The notes: a model not told the origin generated them from the letters alone. DNA of 64,000 nt from Cytobacillus sp. FSL H8-0458 (GCF_038002165.1 NZ_JBBOBR010000001.1:682001-746000); one strand, 5' to 3'. Counted from the first letter of the stretch, positions 51,029 through 60,323 are shown. Numbers and translations: made by a program.

Positions 51029-51802
51029 ATGATAATTACGACATCCGGACGCACCAATGAAGCAATGAAAGAAAAAGCAAAAAACATTGCAGAACAATTG
51101 GGAGCAGAATACATCGACAGGAATAAAAGGTCTGTAAGAGCGATTCAAAAACAAGTTCCTGAAGACTGCATAGTAGTTGGAAAAGAGCGGATGGAACTTT
51201 ATCCGATTGGCGAAACTCAGCCGTTCTTCTTTCATCCGAGTTCAGCAATGTTCAGAGTGAAGCGCCTCCTAAAAGGTGAGAGTGACCCTTTTCTTGAGGC
51301 TGCCGCTCTAAAAGGAGGCAGCAGTATTCTCGATTGTACTCTTGGTCTGGCCTCTGACAGCATAACAGCCAGTTATGCTGCGGGGAGTAAAGGTAAAGTT
51401 ACAGGGCTTGAAGGAAACAAATACCTTTCCTTCCTCGTGGCGAATGGGCTCAGGCAGTGGGACTCCGGGCTTGAGAGTATGAATCAGGCTATGGGAAGAA
51501 TAGATGTTGAAGCATCAATGGCCCTTCCTTATTTAAAAAAACTGCCCCCGGACAGTTTTGATATTGTCTACTTTGATCCTATGTTTGAAGAAGAGATCTT
51601 TGAGTCAGAGGGGATTAAAGCTTTAAGGAACTTTGCTGTTTATGAGGATCTGTCAGAGGAAGTTATCTTTCATGCAAAAAGAGCAGCGAGGCAAAGGGTG
51701 GTCTTGAAAGATCACTTTAGAAGTTCCAGGTTTGCTCAATATGGCTTCAAAGTAATTGAAAGAAAGTCATCGAAATTTCATTTTGGCATAATTGAAAAAT
51801 AA
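51029..51802 (+). CDS. ypiP: YpiP: RsmJ-like SAM methyltransferase
   Basis: The product has 257 residues. The N-terminal 'TSGRTNEAMKEKAKNIAEQLG' is typical of YpiP. The SAM-binding part shows 'SILDCTLGLASDSITASYAA', the acidic 'VTGLEGNKYLSFL' and the catalytic-type 'IVYFDPMFEEE' (DPMF, as in RsmJ-like rRNA methyltransferases acting on guanine N2). The target is not known; 16S rRNA is the family-based guess. It follows brxA as in B. subtilis. Confidence 0.88.
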   Translation: MIITTSGRTNEAMKEKAKNIAEQLGAEYIDRNKRSVRAIQKQVPEDCIVVGKERMELYPIGETQPFFFHPSSAMFRVKRLLKGESDPFLEAAALKGGSSILDCTLGLASDSITASYAAGSKGKVTGLEGNKYLSFLVANGLRQWDSGLESMNQAMGRIDVEASMALPYLKKLPPDSFDIVYFDPMFEEEIFESEGIKALRNFAVYEDLSEEVIFHAKRAARQRVVLKDHFRSSRFAQYGFKVIERKSSKFHFGIIEK

Positions 51803-51805
51803 GAA

Positions 51806-51835
51806 AAGGTGCCATTTATACCAGGCACCTTCTTA
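51806..51835 (+). terminator. Terminator of ypiP
   Basis: AAGGTGCC (51,806-51,813) pairs with GGCACCTT (51,824-51,831), with a short T-rich end. It also lies just after the minus-strand peptide gene ending at 51,837. Confidence 0.75.
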
Positions 51836-51836
51836 T

Positions 51837-51914
51837 TTAATCTGCTATGGCCAGATAAACAAAGTAAGCCATCAGTAAAAGACTTGCAATGACGAAGAAT
51901 ACAGACCAATCCAT
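51837..51914 (-). CDS. 25-residue single-helix membrane peptide
   Basis: On the minus strand AAGGGGGAAA precedes ATG 51,914, and the frame ends at TAA 51,837-51,839. The peptide begins 'MDWSVFFVIASLLLMAY' and is a single transmembrane helix ending in Ala-Asp. The perfect Shine-Dalgarno and the terminator directly downstream support a real small gene. Confidence 0.6.
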   Translation of the reverse strand: MDWSVFFVIASLLLMAYFVYLAIAD

Positions 51915-52120
51915 GATAATTTCCCCCTTATTCATTCTTCTGAACTTGAAGAACATGATTTGTATTATTATTCCCCGCTTTGCTGCTTATTAATCCGCTA
52001 ATTAAGGTATTACTATATTTCTATTGTTCTTTTTGCCGATGCATGAAATCAATTTTAATTTGGATCGAAAAGAAGTATAATAGAAAAATAGAAACGAGAT
52101 ACATAGCGAGGAAGGATACG

Positions 52121-53302
52121 ATGAAATTTCCTATTTCAAAAAGAATGGCATCTTTTACAGAGAGCGTGTTTACGGAATTGGCCCAAATTAAGAATTCGAA
52201 ACTTTCAGACGGGATTTCGGTGATTGATTTGAGCATTGGCAGTCCTGATTTGCCCCCTCCCGCTTTTGTTATGGAGGAATTGGCAAGAGGAGCTTGTGAT
52301 CCACAACTATACGGGTACTCGTTAACAGGTACAAATAAGTTTCATGTCGCAGTCAGCGGCTATTATAAACGAAATTTTGAAGTGGATCTCGATCCTGCTT
52401 CAGAGGTGCTGCTTTTAATGGGATCCCAGGATGGGCTGGTACATTTGCCGATGGTTCTATGCGATCCGGGAGATTATATCCTTGTTCCTGACCCGGGATA
52501 CACTGCATATGCTGCAGGTGCAGCAATGGCTGGTGCAGAAATGTACGGAATGCCTTTGAAAAAGGAGAACAGCTTCCTACCTGATTTTAATGAGATCCCT
52601 GAAGAAATCCTTGCAAACACAAAATTAATGATCTTAAACTTCCCTGGCAATCCCGTTCCAGCGATGGCAACAGAGGATGTTTTTCTTGAAGCGATCCGGC
52701 TTGCAAAAAAATACGGTTTTGCTGTATTGCATGATTTTGCTTATTCGGAGCTTTATTATGACAAGAAGCCTTTGAGTTTTTTGTCTGTAGAAGGAGCCGA
52801 TGATGTAGGGATTGAAATGAATTCACTATCAAAAAGCTTTAATATGGCTGGCTGCAGGGTGGCATATGCCGCAGGTAATCAGGAGCTTATTGCGCTGCTG
52901 GCCAATTTCAAATCCAATTTGGATTATGGGGTATTTCTGCCAGTACAGGCAGCAGCGGTGAAAGCATTGAATGATCAGTCTGGTTTTTTGCAGAACTTGA
53001 GAGAGACATATAGAAAAAGAAGAGATGTATTTATAAAAGATCTTGAAACTATCGGCTGGGATATCAGCAGACCTGAGGGGTCTATGTTCTTGTGGGCCGA
53101 GGTCCCATCAGGGTACAGCTGCTCAAAAGATTTTGCAATTGACTTAATTAACCGGGCCGGTGTAGTCGTAACTCCTGGAAGTGCATTTGGTACATGGGGT
53201 GAGGGATACGTTCGGATTGCTCTTGTACAGCCCGAAGATGTATTGAGGCAAGCTGCCCTTAAAATTGAAGGCAGCGGCATATTTAAAAAAATCCTTGCTT
53301 AG
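52121..53302 (+). CDS. Class I/II PLP-dependent aminotransferase
   Basis: The product has 393 residues from ATG 52,121, with AGGAAGG upstream; the long frame from 51,980 has a hydrophobic, unlikely N-terminus. Features: 'LSIGSPDLPPP', 'GSQDGLVHLPMVLCDPGDY', 'NFPGNPVPA' and the cofactor lysine in 'NSLSKSFNMAGCRVA'. This resembles the LL-diaminopimelate aminotransferase-like group of fold-type I, but substrate cannot be fixed. ypjP follows 20 nt later. Confidence 0.9.
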   Translation: MKFPISKRMASFTESVFTELAQIKNSKLSDGISVIDLSIGSPDLPPPAFVMEELARGACDPQLYGYSLTGTNKFHVAVSGYYKRNFEVDLDPASEVLLLMGSQDGLVHLPMVLCDPGDYILVPDPGYTAYAAGAAMAGAEMYGMPLKKENSFLPDFNEIPEEILANTKLMILNFPGNPVPAMATEDVFLEAIRLAKKYGFAVLHDFAYSELYYDKKPLSFLSVEGADDVGIEMNSLSKSFNMAGCRVAYAAGNQELIALLANFKSNLDYGVFLPVQAAAVKALNDQSGFLQNLRETYRKRRDVFIKDLETIGWDISRPEGSMFLWAEVPSGYSCSKDFAIDLINRAGVVVTPGSAFGTWGEGYVRIALVQPEDVLRQAALKIEGSGIFKKILA

Positions 53303-53322
53303 GAGAAAGGAAGTGGAAAAAC

Positions 53323-53910
53323 ATGCCGAATTGGCTGAGAAAATCCTTTGTTGTACTTGTTACCATTTTAACGTTTGGCCTTGTTACACCTTCTCAGGCA
53401 TTTCTTTATGAAAATACGAACCAGTTAAAAGCATCCAGAGCTTCTGATGTGGAAAGCTCAGAGAAGGGCGCAGAACTTGCTGAAGAGGAAAATAGTAATT
53501 TTGATAAAGAGGACTTTGTCAGGCAAATGCTTACAATAGCTGAGGCACAATCATATGAAAAGTTTGGGACAAAGATTGGCCCTGTTATTGAAGATGAATT
53601 TAACGAGGTCATCCTTCCGGAAATTGAGAAAGCCATCCAGGAGGTCGCAGTGCAATTTCCGGAAGAAAGCCTTGCAGAGTTAAAGGTTACAGAAACTCCG
53701 GGGGGCGGATTATCGGAAAAAATCTTCCACATTACCAACAGCAGGACTGAGGAAGATGTCATTCGCTTCCATGTAAGAAGGGACCATCCTCCTCAGCAGG
53801 GGTACTGGTTTAATTTTCACTATCACACACACCATGATCAATTTCAGGCCCACCATGAACTCGGGTCAATTTACTGGAACAAAAATACTCCGCCAAAATG
53901 GATGAGTTAA
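53323..53910 (+). CDS. ypjP: YpjP-family exported protein
   Basis: The product has 195 residues. A signal peptide or anchor (residues ~5-27, 'FVVLVTILTFGLVTPSQA') is followed by an acidic helical region and a His-rich C-terminal part, 'FNFHYHTHHDQFQAHHELG'. This agrees with B. subtilis YpjP, an uncharacterised protein. The Ala-x-Ala site (SQA) suggests cleavage and secretion. The histidine cluster could bind metal. The ribosome binding site is GGAGAAAGGAAG. Confidence 0.85.
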   Translation: MPNWLRKSFVVLVTILTFGLVTPSQAFLYENTNQLKASRASDVESSEKGAELAEEENSNFDKEDFVRQMLTIAEAQSYEKFGTKIGPVIEDEFNEVILPEIEKAIQEVAVQFPEESLAELKVTETPGGGLSEKIFHITNSRTEEDVIRFHVRRDHPPQQGYWFNFHYHTHHDQFQAHHELGSIYWNKNTPPKWMS

Positions 53911-53957
53911 AATATTGAAATAAACTCTGGAATATGAAAAAATATTTTTATGGATTA

Positions 53958-53983
53958 TGAAACTTTTCATGATTTATACCGTA
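53958..53983 (+). promoter_or_regulatory. Sigma-W promoter of the terD gene
   Basis: TGAAAC (53,958-53,963), exactly 16 nt, then CGTA (53,980-53,983): a perfect sigma-W consensus, 37 nt before the start codon. In B. subtilis the homologous yceC operon is also under sigma-W (and other stress sigma factors). Confidence 0.88.
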
Positions 53984-54020
53984 AATACATTTATTCTACA
54001 TAATGGAGGTTTGAGTCGAA

Positions 54021-54602
54021 ATGGCAGTAAGCTTATCAAAAGGACAAAAAGTGGACTTAACAAAAACAAATCCAGGAATGAGTAAGGTAATAGTAGGACT
54101 TGGATGGGACACGAACAAATATGATGGCGGAAATGACTTTGATTTAGATTCTTCCGTATTTCTGCTTGGAGATACTGGAAAAGTAACTTCTGAAAGCGAC
54201 TTTGTTTTCTACAACAATACATCAGGTGCTAATGGTTCAGTTGTACATACTGGAGATAACCGTACAGGTGAAGGGGATGGCGATGATGAGCAGGTGAAAA
54301 TTGACCTGGCTAATGTCCCAGCTAACGTTCAGCGCATTACATTCACAATCACCATCCATGACGGGGAAGCCCGCAATCAGAACTTTGGACAGGTATCAAA
54401 TGCCTATGCAAGAATTCTGAATGAAGATACAGGTGAAGAATTGATCCGCTATGACCTGGGTGAAGACTTCTCAATTGAAACTGCACTAGTAGTTGGAGAA
54501 TTATACAGACATAACGGAGAATGGAAATTCAGTGCAATCGGAAGCGGATATCAGGGCGGACTTGCTGCACTGGCAAAAGATTTTGGTTTACAGGTTGGAT
54601 AA
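54021..54602 (+). CDS. TerD-family stress protein
   Basis: The product has 193 residues, the length of B. subtilis YceD/YceE. Calcium-binding acidic clusters are seen in '[13 protein letters not shown]' and '[19 protein letters not shown]', and '[20 protein letters not shown]' closes the fold. TerD proteins bind calcium and act in tellurite, antibiotic and envelope stress responses, at the membrane together with TerC. It is the first gene behind an exact sigma-W promoter. Confidence 0.95.
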   Translation: MAVSLSKGQKVDLTKTNPGMSKVIVGLGWDTNKYDGGNDFDLDSSVFLLGDTGKVTSESDFVFYNNTSGANGSVVHTGDNRTGEGDGDDEQVKIDLANVPANVQRITFTITIHDGEARNQNFGQVSNAYARILNEDTGEELIRYDLGEDFSIETALVVGELYRHNGEWKFSAIGSGYQGGLAALAKDFGLQVG

Positions 54603-54625
54603 ATAAGAGGTATATTTGCTTAATA

Positions 54626-54649
54626 AGGCTCGGCAATGCCGGGTCTTTT
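54626..54649 (+). terminator. Weak terminator between terD and terC
   Basis: A 9-bp stem with two G-T pairs (54,626-54,634 with 54,638-54,646) is followed by only four Ts, so partial read-through into terC is expected. Confidence 0.5.
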
Positions 54650-54688
54650 ATATGAAAAAGCAGTCATCACCGGGAGGAATAATTTAGA

Positions 54689-55468
54689 ATGGAAATCTTA
54701 GAATCTATTATGCATACATATTCCCAGTTCTTTAATTGGGAAATGTGGGTTGAAGCTTTGTCAAAGCCGGAAAGCTGGGCACTGATAGGTACACTTGTAA
54801 TTCTGGAAGGCCTATTATCTGCTGATAATGCGCTTGTTCTTGCTGTTATGGTAAAGCATCTGCCGGAAAAACAGCGGAAGAAAGCTCTTTTTTACGGTCT
54901 TTTAGGTGCTTACTTCTTCAGATTTATTGCTATCGGTATCGGTGTATTTTTAATTGAATTCTGGTATATCAAGGTGTTAGGTGCTGCCTACCTGGCCTGG
55001 CTTGCTATTAAGTATTTTATTGATAAGAGGCAAGCTGAAGAGGAAGGCGATGAACATGCAATAGAAGGCATCAATCAAAGAGGATTATTAATTCGCCTTT
55101 TCGGTACTTTCTGGGGAACTGTCATTGCAGTTGAATTGATGGATATTGCATTTTCAATCGATAGTATATTGGCTGCGCTTGGAGTCAGCCAGGAAATCTG
55201 GGTGCTGTTGATAGGCGGTATGCTTGGTATTATCATGATGCGTGGTGTAGCAGGCGTATTTTTGAAGCTGATTGACAGGGTACCGGAGCTGGAAACCAGC
55301 TCATATATTCTGATCCTTCTTATTGCTGCTAAAATGCTTGCGAGTGCTGCTGGTATTCACATCGACCATATTTACTTCTTTATCGTATTGGTTATCGTGT
55401 TTGCTGTTACTTTTATTGTACATGCGAGGAATGCAAAAAAAGAAGCTGCAGATCAAGGGTCAAACTAA
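54689..55468 (+). CDS. TerC-family membrane metal exporter
   Basis: The product has 259 residues with seven transmembrane helices. The conserved acidic sites 'EGLLSADNALVLAVMV' and 'MDIAFSIDSILAALGV' face each other in the membrane and are thought to bind metal. B. subtilis relatives (YceF/MeeF, YkoY/MeeY) export manganese to metalate secreted enzymes. Gene order after terD matches yceF. Ribosome binding site GGGAGGAAT. No yybP-ykoY riboswitch fits into the short upstream gap. Confidence 0.94.
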   Translation: MEILESIMHTYSQFFNWEMWVEALSKPESWALIGTLVILEGLLSADNALVLAVMVKHLPEKQRKKALFYGLLGAYFFRFIAIGIGVFLIEFWYIKVLGAAYLAWLAIKYFIDKRQAEEEGDEHAIEGINQRGLLIRLFGTFWGTVIAVELMDIAFSIDSILAALGVSQEIWVLLIGGMLGIIMMRGVAGVFLKLIDRVPELETSSYILILLIAAKMLASAAGIHIDHIYFFIVLVIVFAVTFIVHARNAKKEAADQGSN

Positions 55469-55490
55469 ATATGTAACTGCATAGATCTTG

Positions 55491-55528
55491 AAAGGGAACA
55501 GACACTTGTCCGCTCCCTTTTATTTTTA
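55491..55528 (+). terminator. Terminator after terC
   Basis: AAAGGGA (55,491-55,497) pairs with TCCCTTT (55,514-55,520), with inner pairs GACA/TGTC, followed by TTATTTTT. Confidence 0.75.
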
Positions 55529-55587
55529 TCTTTTTTGGATGAAAAAGGAAGAAAGTAGTATTTTAGTGAAGGAATGGAGCTGCGAAA

Positions 55588-56799
55588 ATGAGACTATTTT
55601 CCGATATTCCGGGTGAAAAAATAAATAAGATGTTTTATAAGAAGCCTGGTTATTTTAATAAGAGATCAGGCCGGGAGCTATTATCATATGCTCTAGGGGC
55701 AACTTTATATATGCCGGCGACAAGGCCAAATATTCACCAGGATCTGCTGTCAAAAAAGCATGCTGGCCTTTCATCCATGGTTATATGCCTTGAAGATGCA
55801 ATTGGTGATGATGAAGTGGAAATGGCGGAAGATCTGCTTTGTTCGGAATTGGAAAATTTGAGTTCAGACCTTGTGAAAGGTCTTTGTGAAGAAGAAGATC
55901 TCCCTTTGATCTTCGTGCGAATCAGAAGCTATGAGCAGCTTATGAGACTCAAAAGCAGAATTCCGAATGGAATGCATCTCCTGACGGGCTTTGTCCTGCC
56001 TAAGTTTTCACCAGCTGAAGGATGCAAAATTTTAACTGAAATAAAAGAGCTTAATTCTCATGGGTATTGTTTATATGCCATGCCGATTCTGGAGACGAAA
56101 GAAATTATTCAGAAAGAAACAAGGCTTGAAGAGTTGATCGGCATAAAGAAAGTGCTGGATCAATATTTTGAGCTGATATTAAATGTAAGAATTGGAGCTA
56201 CGGATTTTAGCGGACTCTACGGAATACGAAGGAATTCTGATACGACAGTTTACGATATTGCTGTAATTAGAGATTGCATATCAGATATTATTAATATTTT
56301 TCTGCGTGCGGACCAGCCGTATGTCATTTCAGGTCCGGTATGGGAGTATTTTTCCTCAAAAGAGCGTCTTCTAAAGCCTCAAATAAGGCAAACACCATTC
56401 ATGGAACGTCTTGGACAGGATGGACTGAAAATGAGAACGGACTTAATTGATCGGCATATGGATGGTTTAATAAGAGAAATTGCAATGGATATTTCAAATG
56501 GCTTAACAGGGAAAACCATTATTCATCCAACCCATATTAGGCCTGTACAGGCATTGAATACGGTAACACTTGAAGAGTACCTGGATGCTCAGAGCATCGC
56601 CGGTCAGGCCGGCGGAAAAATAGGGGTTATGAAAAGCAATTATCAAAACAAAATGAATGAAATTAAACCCCATTTATATTGGGCTAAAAAAATATTATTA
56701 AAATCAGAAGTATACGGGGTGCTGCAGGATGAGATCACATACATTGACCTACTCAAAAACGAAACATTCAATTCAGATACTCAACTCATTAACCGTTGA
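55588..56799 (+). CDS. HpcH/HpaI-CitE-like lyase of the Ter module
   Basis: The product has 403 residues. It is a CitE-like TIM barrel: 'LGATLYMPATRPNI', 'MVICLEDAIGDDEVE' (metal ligands), 'LIFVRIRSYEQL' (Arg), 'GFVLPKFSPAEG', 'MPILETKEII' and 'VRIGATDFSGLYGIRR'. Such enzymes cleave or join C-C bonds of CoA esters or keto acids. In Ter-linked operons they accompany phosphoribosyltransferases and a HAD enzyme and are predicted to help make a nucleoside-like metabolite. It overlaps the next gene by ~70 nt. Confidence 0.88.
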   Translation: MRLFSDIPGEKINKMFYKKPGYFNKRSGRELLSYALGATLYMPATRPNIHQDLLSKKHAGLSSMVICLEDAIGDDEVEMAEDLLCSELENLSSDLVKGLCEEEDLPLIFVRIRSYEQLMRLKSRIPNGMHLLTGFVLPKFSPAEGCKILTEIKELNSHGYCLYAMPILETKEIIQKETRLEELIGIKKVLDQYFELILNVRIGATDFSGLYGIRRNSDTTVYDIAVIRDCISDIINIFLRADQPYVISGPVWEYFSSKERLLKPQIRQTPFMERLGQDGLKMRTDLIDRHMDGLIREIAMDISNGLTGKTIIHPTHIRPVQALNTVTLEEYLDAQSIAGQAGGKIGVMKSNYQNKMNEIKPHLYWAKKILLKSEVYGVLQDEITYIDLLKNETFNSDTQLINR

Positions 56800-58102
56800 T
56801 ATTCACATAACCGAAAACCCTTATGAGCTGCTCCCTGAAGATTTATTTGTCATGGCAGCAAGAATTAACAAGAAAAGATCTTTCTTATTTGTCAGCAAAG
56901 TACTCGGGAAGCATATACCGATAGACCCGAAGATCGGACTTCTGACAGGAGAATTGCTCGCCAGCCGTTATATGGAGAAGGTGAAGAAGGTGGAGACCGG
57001 AAAGGCCGCAGAGCTTTTATCCGCTATTGAAAACGGTACAGATTTCTTGTACAGCAGTCCTTTTATTGATAAAGACCATAACCCGGTCATTATTGGATTT
57101 GCCGAAACAGCAACTGCACTTGGACATGCTTTTTTTCAATCATTTAACCGTGCCGATTACTTTCATACAACAAGGGATCAGCTGGCAAATCAAAAATCAG
57201 TCATAACATTTGAAGAAGAACATTCTCATGCTACTTCACACAGATGCTATGCAGATGCAGATCTTTTGAATAATAAAAGAGAGATCATTCTTGTCGATGA
57301 TGAAATGACTACAGGGAAAACAGCCATTAATATCATCCGCTCTATTCATGAACGCTTTCCCAGAAAAATGTATACTGTCGTCTCCATCCTGGATTGGCGT
57401 TCCCCAAAAGATCAGATGCGGTTTGATGATTTGGAAAAAGAGCTGGGCATTATTATTAACAATGTGTCTCTTCTAAAAGGGGAGATCGAAGTTAAAGGGA
57501 CTCCAGAAGTGAGTAAAAGTCAGTCAGCGGACGAACCATCAGGAAATACTGTACAGATTACCTATATTCATATAAATAAAGAATTTCCTGGATTATTAAA
57601 CCGGACCAATGAACCATCGGTTACCCTAAATGGTGAAATCAGAAATATTCCCTATTTAAAAGATTCGGGCCGTTTCGGGCTGGATGCAATACGCCAGGCT
57701 GGATTAAGTGTGTCATTAGCTGAGATCGGCCAATCCTTATCCCGAAAACGGGATGGAAGAAATACATTATGTCTTGGAACCGGGGAGTTTATGTATATCC
57801 CTATGAAGCTTGCCTCTTTAATGGGGGAAGGCGTAAAATTTCACTCAACAACACGCAGCCCCATTTTTGTAAGAAATGATAAAGCCTATGGAGCGAAATA
57901 CGGCATTTCCTTTCAAAATCCTGAAGACCCTGAAATGGCACAATTTGTTTATAACATTCCAGAAGATTGTTATGAAGAAGTATTCCTGTTTTTTGAAAGA
58001 GAACCGGAAAAAGAGTCGCTTATGCCTCTTATAAATCAAATTAAAAAATATATTAAAAATATAAAATTAGTCTACTTTAACGGGGGTGGAAAAAATGAAT
58101 AA
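56729..58102 (+). CDS. Phosphoribosyltransferase with C-terminal TRSP domain
   Basis: The product has 457 residues from ATG 56,729 (71 nt inside the upstream gene). No later ATG precedes the conserved part 'MAARINKKRSFLFVSKVLGK', so the overlap appears real. The PRPP loop 'IILVDDEMTTGKTAINII' lies at about residue 188. The C-terminal ~200 residues ('RFGLDAIRQAG', 'LGTGEFMYIPMKLAS', 'STTRSPIFV') fit the TRSP domain fused to PRTase_2 in Ter operons. It would transfer ribose-5-phosphate onto an unknown base or sugar. Confidence 0.85.
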   Translation: MRSHTLTYSKTKHSIQILNSLTVDIHITENPYELLPEDLFVMAARINKKRSFLFVSKVLGKHIPIDPKIGLLTGELLASRYMEKVKKVETGKAAELLSAIENGTDFLYSSPFIDKDHNPVIIGFAETATALGHAFFQSFNRADYFHTTRDQLANQKSVITFEEEHSHATSHRCYADADLLNNKREIILVDDEMTTGKTAINIIRSIHERFPRKMYTVVSILDWRSPKDQMRFDDLEKELGIIINNVSLLKGEIEVKGTPEVSKSQSADEPSGNTVQITYIHINKEFPGLLNRTNEPSVTLNGEIRNIPYLKDSGRFGLDAIRQAGLSVSLAEIGQSLSRKRDGRNTLCLGTGEFMYIPMKLASLMGEGVKFHSTTRSPIFVRNDKAYGAKYGISFQNPEDPEMAQFVYNIPEDCYEEVFLFFEREPEKESLMPLINQIKKYIKNIKLVYFNGGGKNE

Positions 58103-59204
58103 AACAGCAGATAAATTTGGTTCATATAGCAGAGATGATGTTGTCTTTTTACTGAAGGATTTAAGCGGATATTCACTTGAGGGATCCATTGAGCAAAGAG
58201 AAAAAAACATTCAGTCCGGTCAGCATTACAGTGAAACACTTCCTATTGAGTATCAGCCGCCTGAAAAGTATCTTTCCCTGTTTTGGGAAACACTTGATGT
58301 TTATAAACGGAAAACGGCATTGTCTGCAGGAGCAGTTTCTGAGCAAATTTGGAAGAAAAAAGGCGAAAAAACAGTGCTGGTTTCCCTCGCGAGGGCCGGA
58401 ACACCTGTTGGAATCCTGATAAAAAGATATCTTTTTGAAGTATATGGTGTCAGTTTGCCGCATTACAGCATTTCCATTATCAGGGACCGCGGGATTGACG
58501 AAAATGCGATAAAGCATATTTTAAAGTCACATCCCGGCTGCGAAATTCAATTTGTGGATGGATGGACAGGAAAAGGGGCTATTTCCATTGAATTAACCAA
58601 GGCTTGCAGACAATTCCATGAAGCATATGGTGTTCCTCTCGATGATAACTTGGCCGTTCTCGCTGATCCTGGTTACTGCACAACTTTATATGGAACGAGG
58701 GAAGACTTTCTGATTCCAAGTGCCTGTCTCAACTCAACTGTTTCAGGATTGGTTAGCAGAACAGTATTAAATAAATCCTTAATTGGGCCGGAAGATTTCC
58801 ATGGCGCTAAATATTATAGTGAGCTGGAAGAAGCAGATGTTTCAAACCAGTATCTCTCAGCTGTAGCAGAGGGGTTCCCGGCTATTAAGCAGGAAGCTGC
58901 TGAACTTGCGAAAAGGATTATGGAAAACCCGGGGGAAGCAAGTTTTAAGGGCATGGAAGAGATTCAGAAAATACAAGAGGAATTTAAGATTGAATCTATT
59001 AACTTTGTAAAGCCGGGAGTCGGCGAAACAACCAGAGTTCTTCTGAGAAGGCTTCCATGGAAAATTCTGATGAAAGATCCCCAAAGTCCATATGTTGACC
59101 ATATTGTCATGCTGGCCAGGGAGCGGGATGTTGAAGTTATCCATTATCCTGATATGAGTTATACCTGCTGCGGATTAATTAAAAAGACTGGAGAAAAATC
59201 ATGA
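58095..59204 (+). CDS. StiP/PRTase_1-family protein of the Ter module
   Basis: The product has 369 residues from ATG 58,095, behind GGGGGTGG, overlapping the PRTase gene by 8 nt. 'VLVSLARAGTPVGILIKRYL' and 'FVDGWTGKGAISIEL' are hallmark stretches; the latter resembles a PRPP-loop. Databases name the family 'cysteine protease StiP' after one member, while comparative work treats it as a second phosphoribosyltransferase. The context with PRTase_2-TRSP, CitE-like and HAD genes favours the latter. The C-terminus 'SYTCCGLIKK' has a Cys pair. Confidence 0.82.
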   Translation: MNKTADKFGSYSRDDVVFLLKDLSGYSLEGSIEQREKNIQSGQHYSETLPIEYQPPEKYLSLFWETLDVYKRKTALSAGAVSEQIWKKKGEKTVLVSLARAGTPVGILIKRYLFEVYGVSLPHYSISIIRDRGIDENAIKHILKSHPGCEIQFVDGWTGKGAISIELTKACRQFHEAYGVPLDDNLAVLADPGYCTTLYGTREDFLIPSACLNSTVSGLVSRTVLNKSLIGPEDFHGAKYYSELEEADVSNQYLSAVAEGFPAIKQEAAELAKRIMENPGEASFKGMEEIQKIQEEFKIESINFVKPGVGETTRVLLRRLPWKILMKDPQSPYVDHIVMLARERDVEVIHYPDMSYTCCGLIKKTGEKS

Positions 59205-59998
59205 GGATGTTTGCGTCAGATTTGGACAGGACACTGATCTACTCAAATAAAGCACTTGCTGATTTTGGGCACTCAGGAGAAGATTTAATAGCTGTTGAGA
59301 GTAAAGATGACAGGGAAATTGCCTTTATGACACAAGAAGCTCGAAGATTACTGAAGGAAATATCTGCTCAAATGCTCTTTGTGCCTGTTACAACGAGGAC
59401 TTATGAGCAATATAAGCGTATTTTCATTTTTCAGGATGTCCTTAACATTCCATACACTGTCACATCCAATGGTGCCAATATCCATTATCATGGAAAACCT
59501 CTTGAGGAGTGGTCCGTCATAGTCCGAAAGCGGCTGAAGGCAGAGTGTGCTTTGCTTGAGGAAATGATTGACAGATCACAAAGCCTGAAACTGAATGGGA
59601 AAATAAAAATGGCTGAAAATCTCTTCTTTTATTATATTCTGGAAGAAAAATTAACAGCAGCATCCAAAAAAGCAATTGCTGGTCTGGCAGAATCCTTTGG
59701 ATGGAGGATATCCCATCAGGGAAGAAAGCTGTATTTTATGCCAAATCCTATTTGTAAGGGCGAGGCAGTGAAATTCATTCATGAACGTGAAGATATGAAA
59801 ATGGTATTTGGGGCAGGGGATTCCATGCTTGATCATGACTTTTTAAAGTACTGCGACTATGCATACGTCCCCAGCCACGGAGAACTGGCAGCCGAAAAGT
59901 CCATCTCATCTCCGTACTTGATTACTGCTAATATAGGGACAGCGGCAGGGGAAGAAATTCTAAATAATATACTAAATAGTATTAAAGAAAGAGTTTAG
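59201..59998 (+). CDS. HAD-superfamily phosphatase of the Ter module
   Basis: The product has 265 residues; ATG 59,201 overlaps the previous stop (ATGA). HAD motif I is 'FASDLDRTLIYS' (Asp nucleophile and general acid), motif II 'FVPVTTRTYEQY', motif III Lys in 'NPICKGEAVKFI' and motif IV 'VFGAGDSMLDHDFL'. The Cof/sucrose-phosphatase-like cap suggests a small phosphorylated substrate, perhaps the ribosylated product of the PRTases. Its stop overlaps by 3 nt the stop of a convergent gene. Confidence 0.88.
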   Translation: MRMFASDLDRTLIYSNKALADFGHSGEDLIAVESKDDREIAFMTQEARRLLKEISAQMLFVPVTTRTYEQYKRIFIFQDVLNIPYTVTSNGANIHYHGKPLEEWSVIVRKRLKAECALLEEMIDRSQSLKLNGKIKMAENLFFYYILEEKLTAASKKAIAGLAESFGWRISHQGRKLYFMPNPICKGEAVKFIHEREDMKMVFGAGDSMLDHDFLKYCDYAYVPSHGELAAEKSISSPYLITANIGTAAGEEILNNILNSIKERV

Positions 59999-60243
59999 TC
60001 CGGCTGGTCCCTCAGCCATTTTTTTAAAGCAAAAAATAAACAGATGCAAAAGGTGTAGCTTCCTGTAAAGATTATGCTGCTGATGGGAATAGACTGGTAA
60101 TTGGCAAAAGAGAAGACGGCAAGGATCATTGACAAGAAGAAGACGTCTATAAATACAAAGGAACTTGAACATAAAGTATTCCTGATTATATCCAGATCAT
60201 GATCAATCCCCCGATATCTCACTCTTCGAAAAAGCAGCCTCAT
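59995..60243 (-). CDS. Two-helix membrane protein convergent to the Ter module
   Basis: The product has 82 residues; on the minus strand AGGAAGGTG precedes ATG 60,243 well. An arginine-rich N-terminus ('RLLFRRVRYRGIDHDLD') is followed by two transmembrane helices (about residues 29-47 and 53-72) and a basic end. It ends tail-to-tail with the HAD gene, overlapping by 3 nt. It is the only minus-strand gene in the island. No family is recognised. Confidence 0.6.
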   Translation of the reverse strand: MRLLFRRVRYRGIDHDLDIIRNTLCSSSFVFIDVFFLSMILAVFSFANYQSIPISSIIFTGSYTFCICLFFALKKWLRDQPD

Positions 60244-60323
60244 ACTGATTCACCTTCCTCTTACAAAGTACTCCACTTTATGCGGGGACAGGGATAAAGG
60301 TGAAAAAGTCCTTTTGAGGTCAA

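Noticed and set aside
51980..52120. 47-residue N-terminal extension of the aminotransferase
   Set aside because: ATG 52,121 has a proper AGGAAGG site and matches the family's usual start; the extension is hydrophobic and unsupported.
54603..54688. Manganese (yybP-ykoY) riboswitch before the TerC gene
   Set aside because: The gap is only 86 nt, most of it taken by a terminator-like hairpin and the ribosome site.
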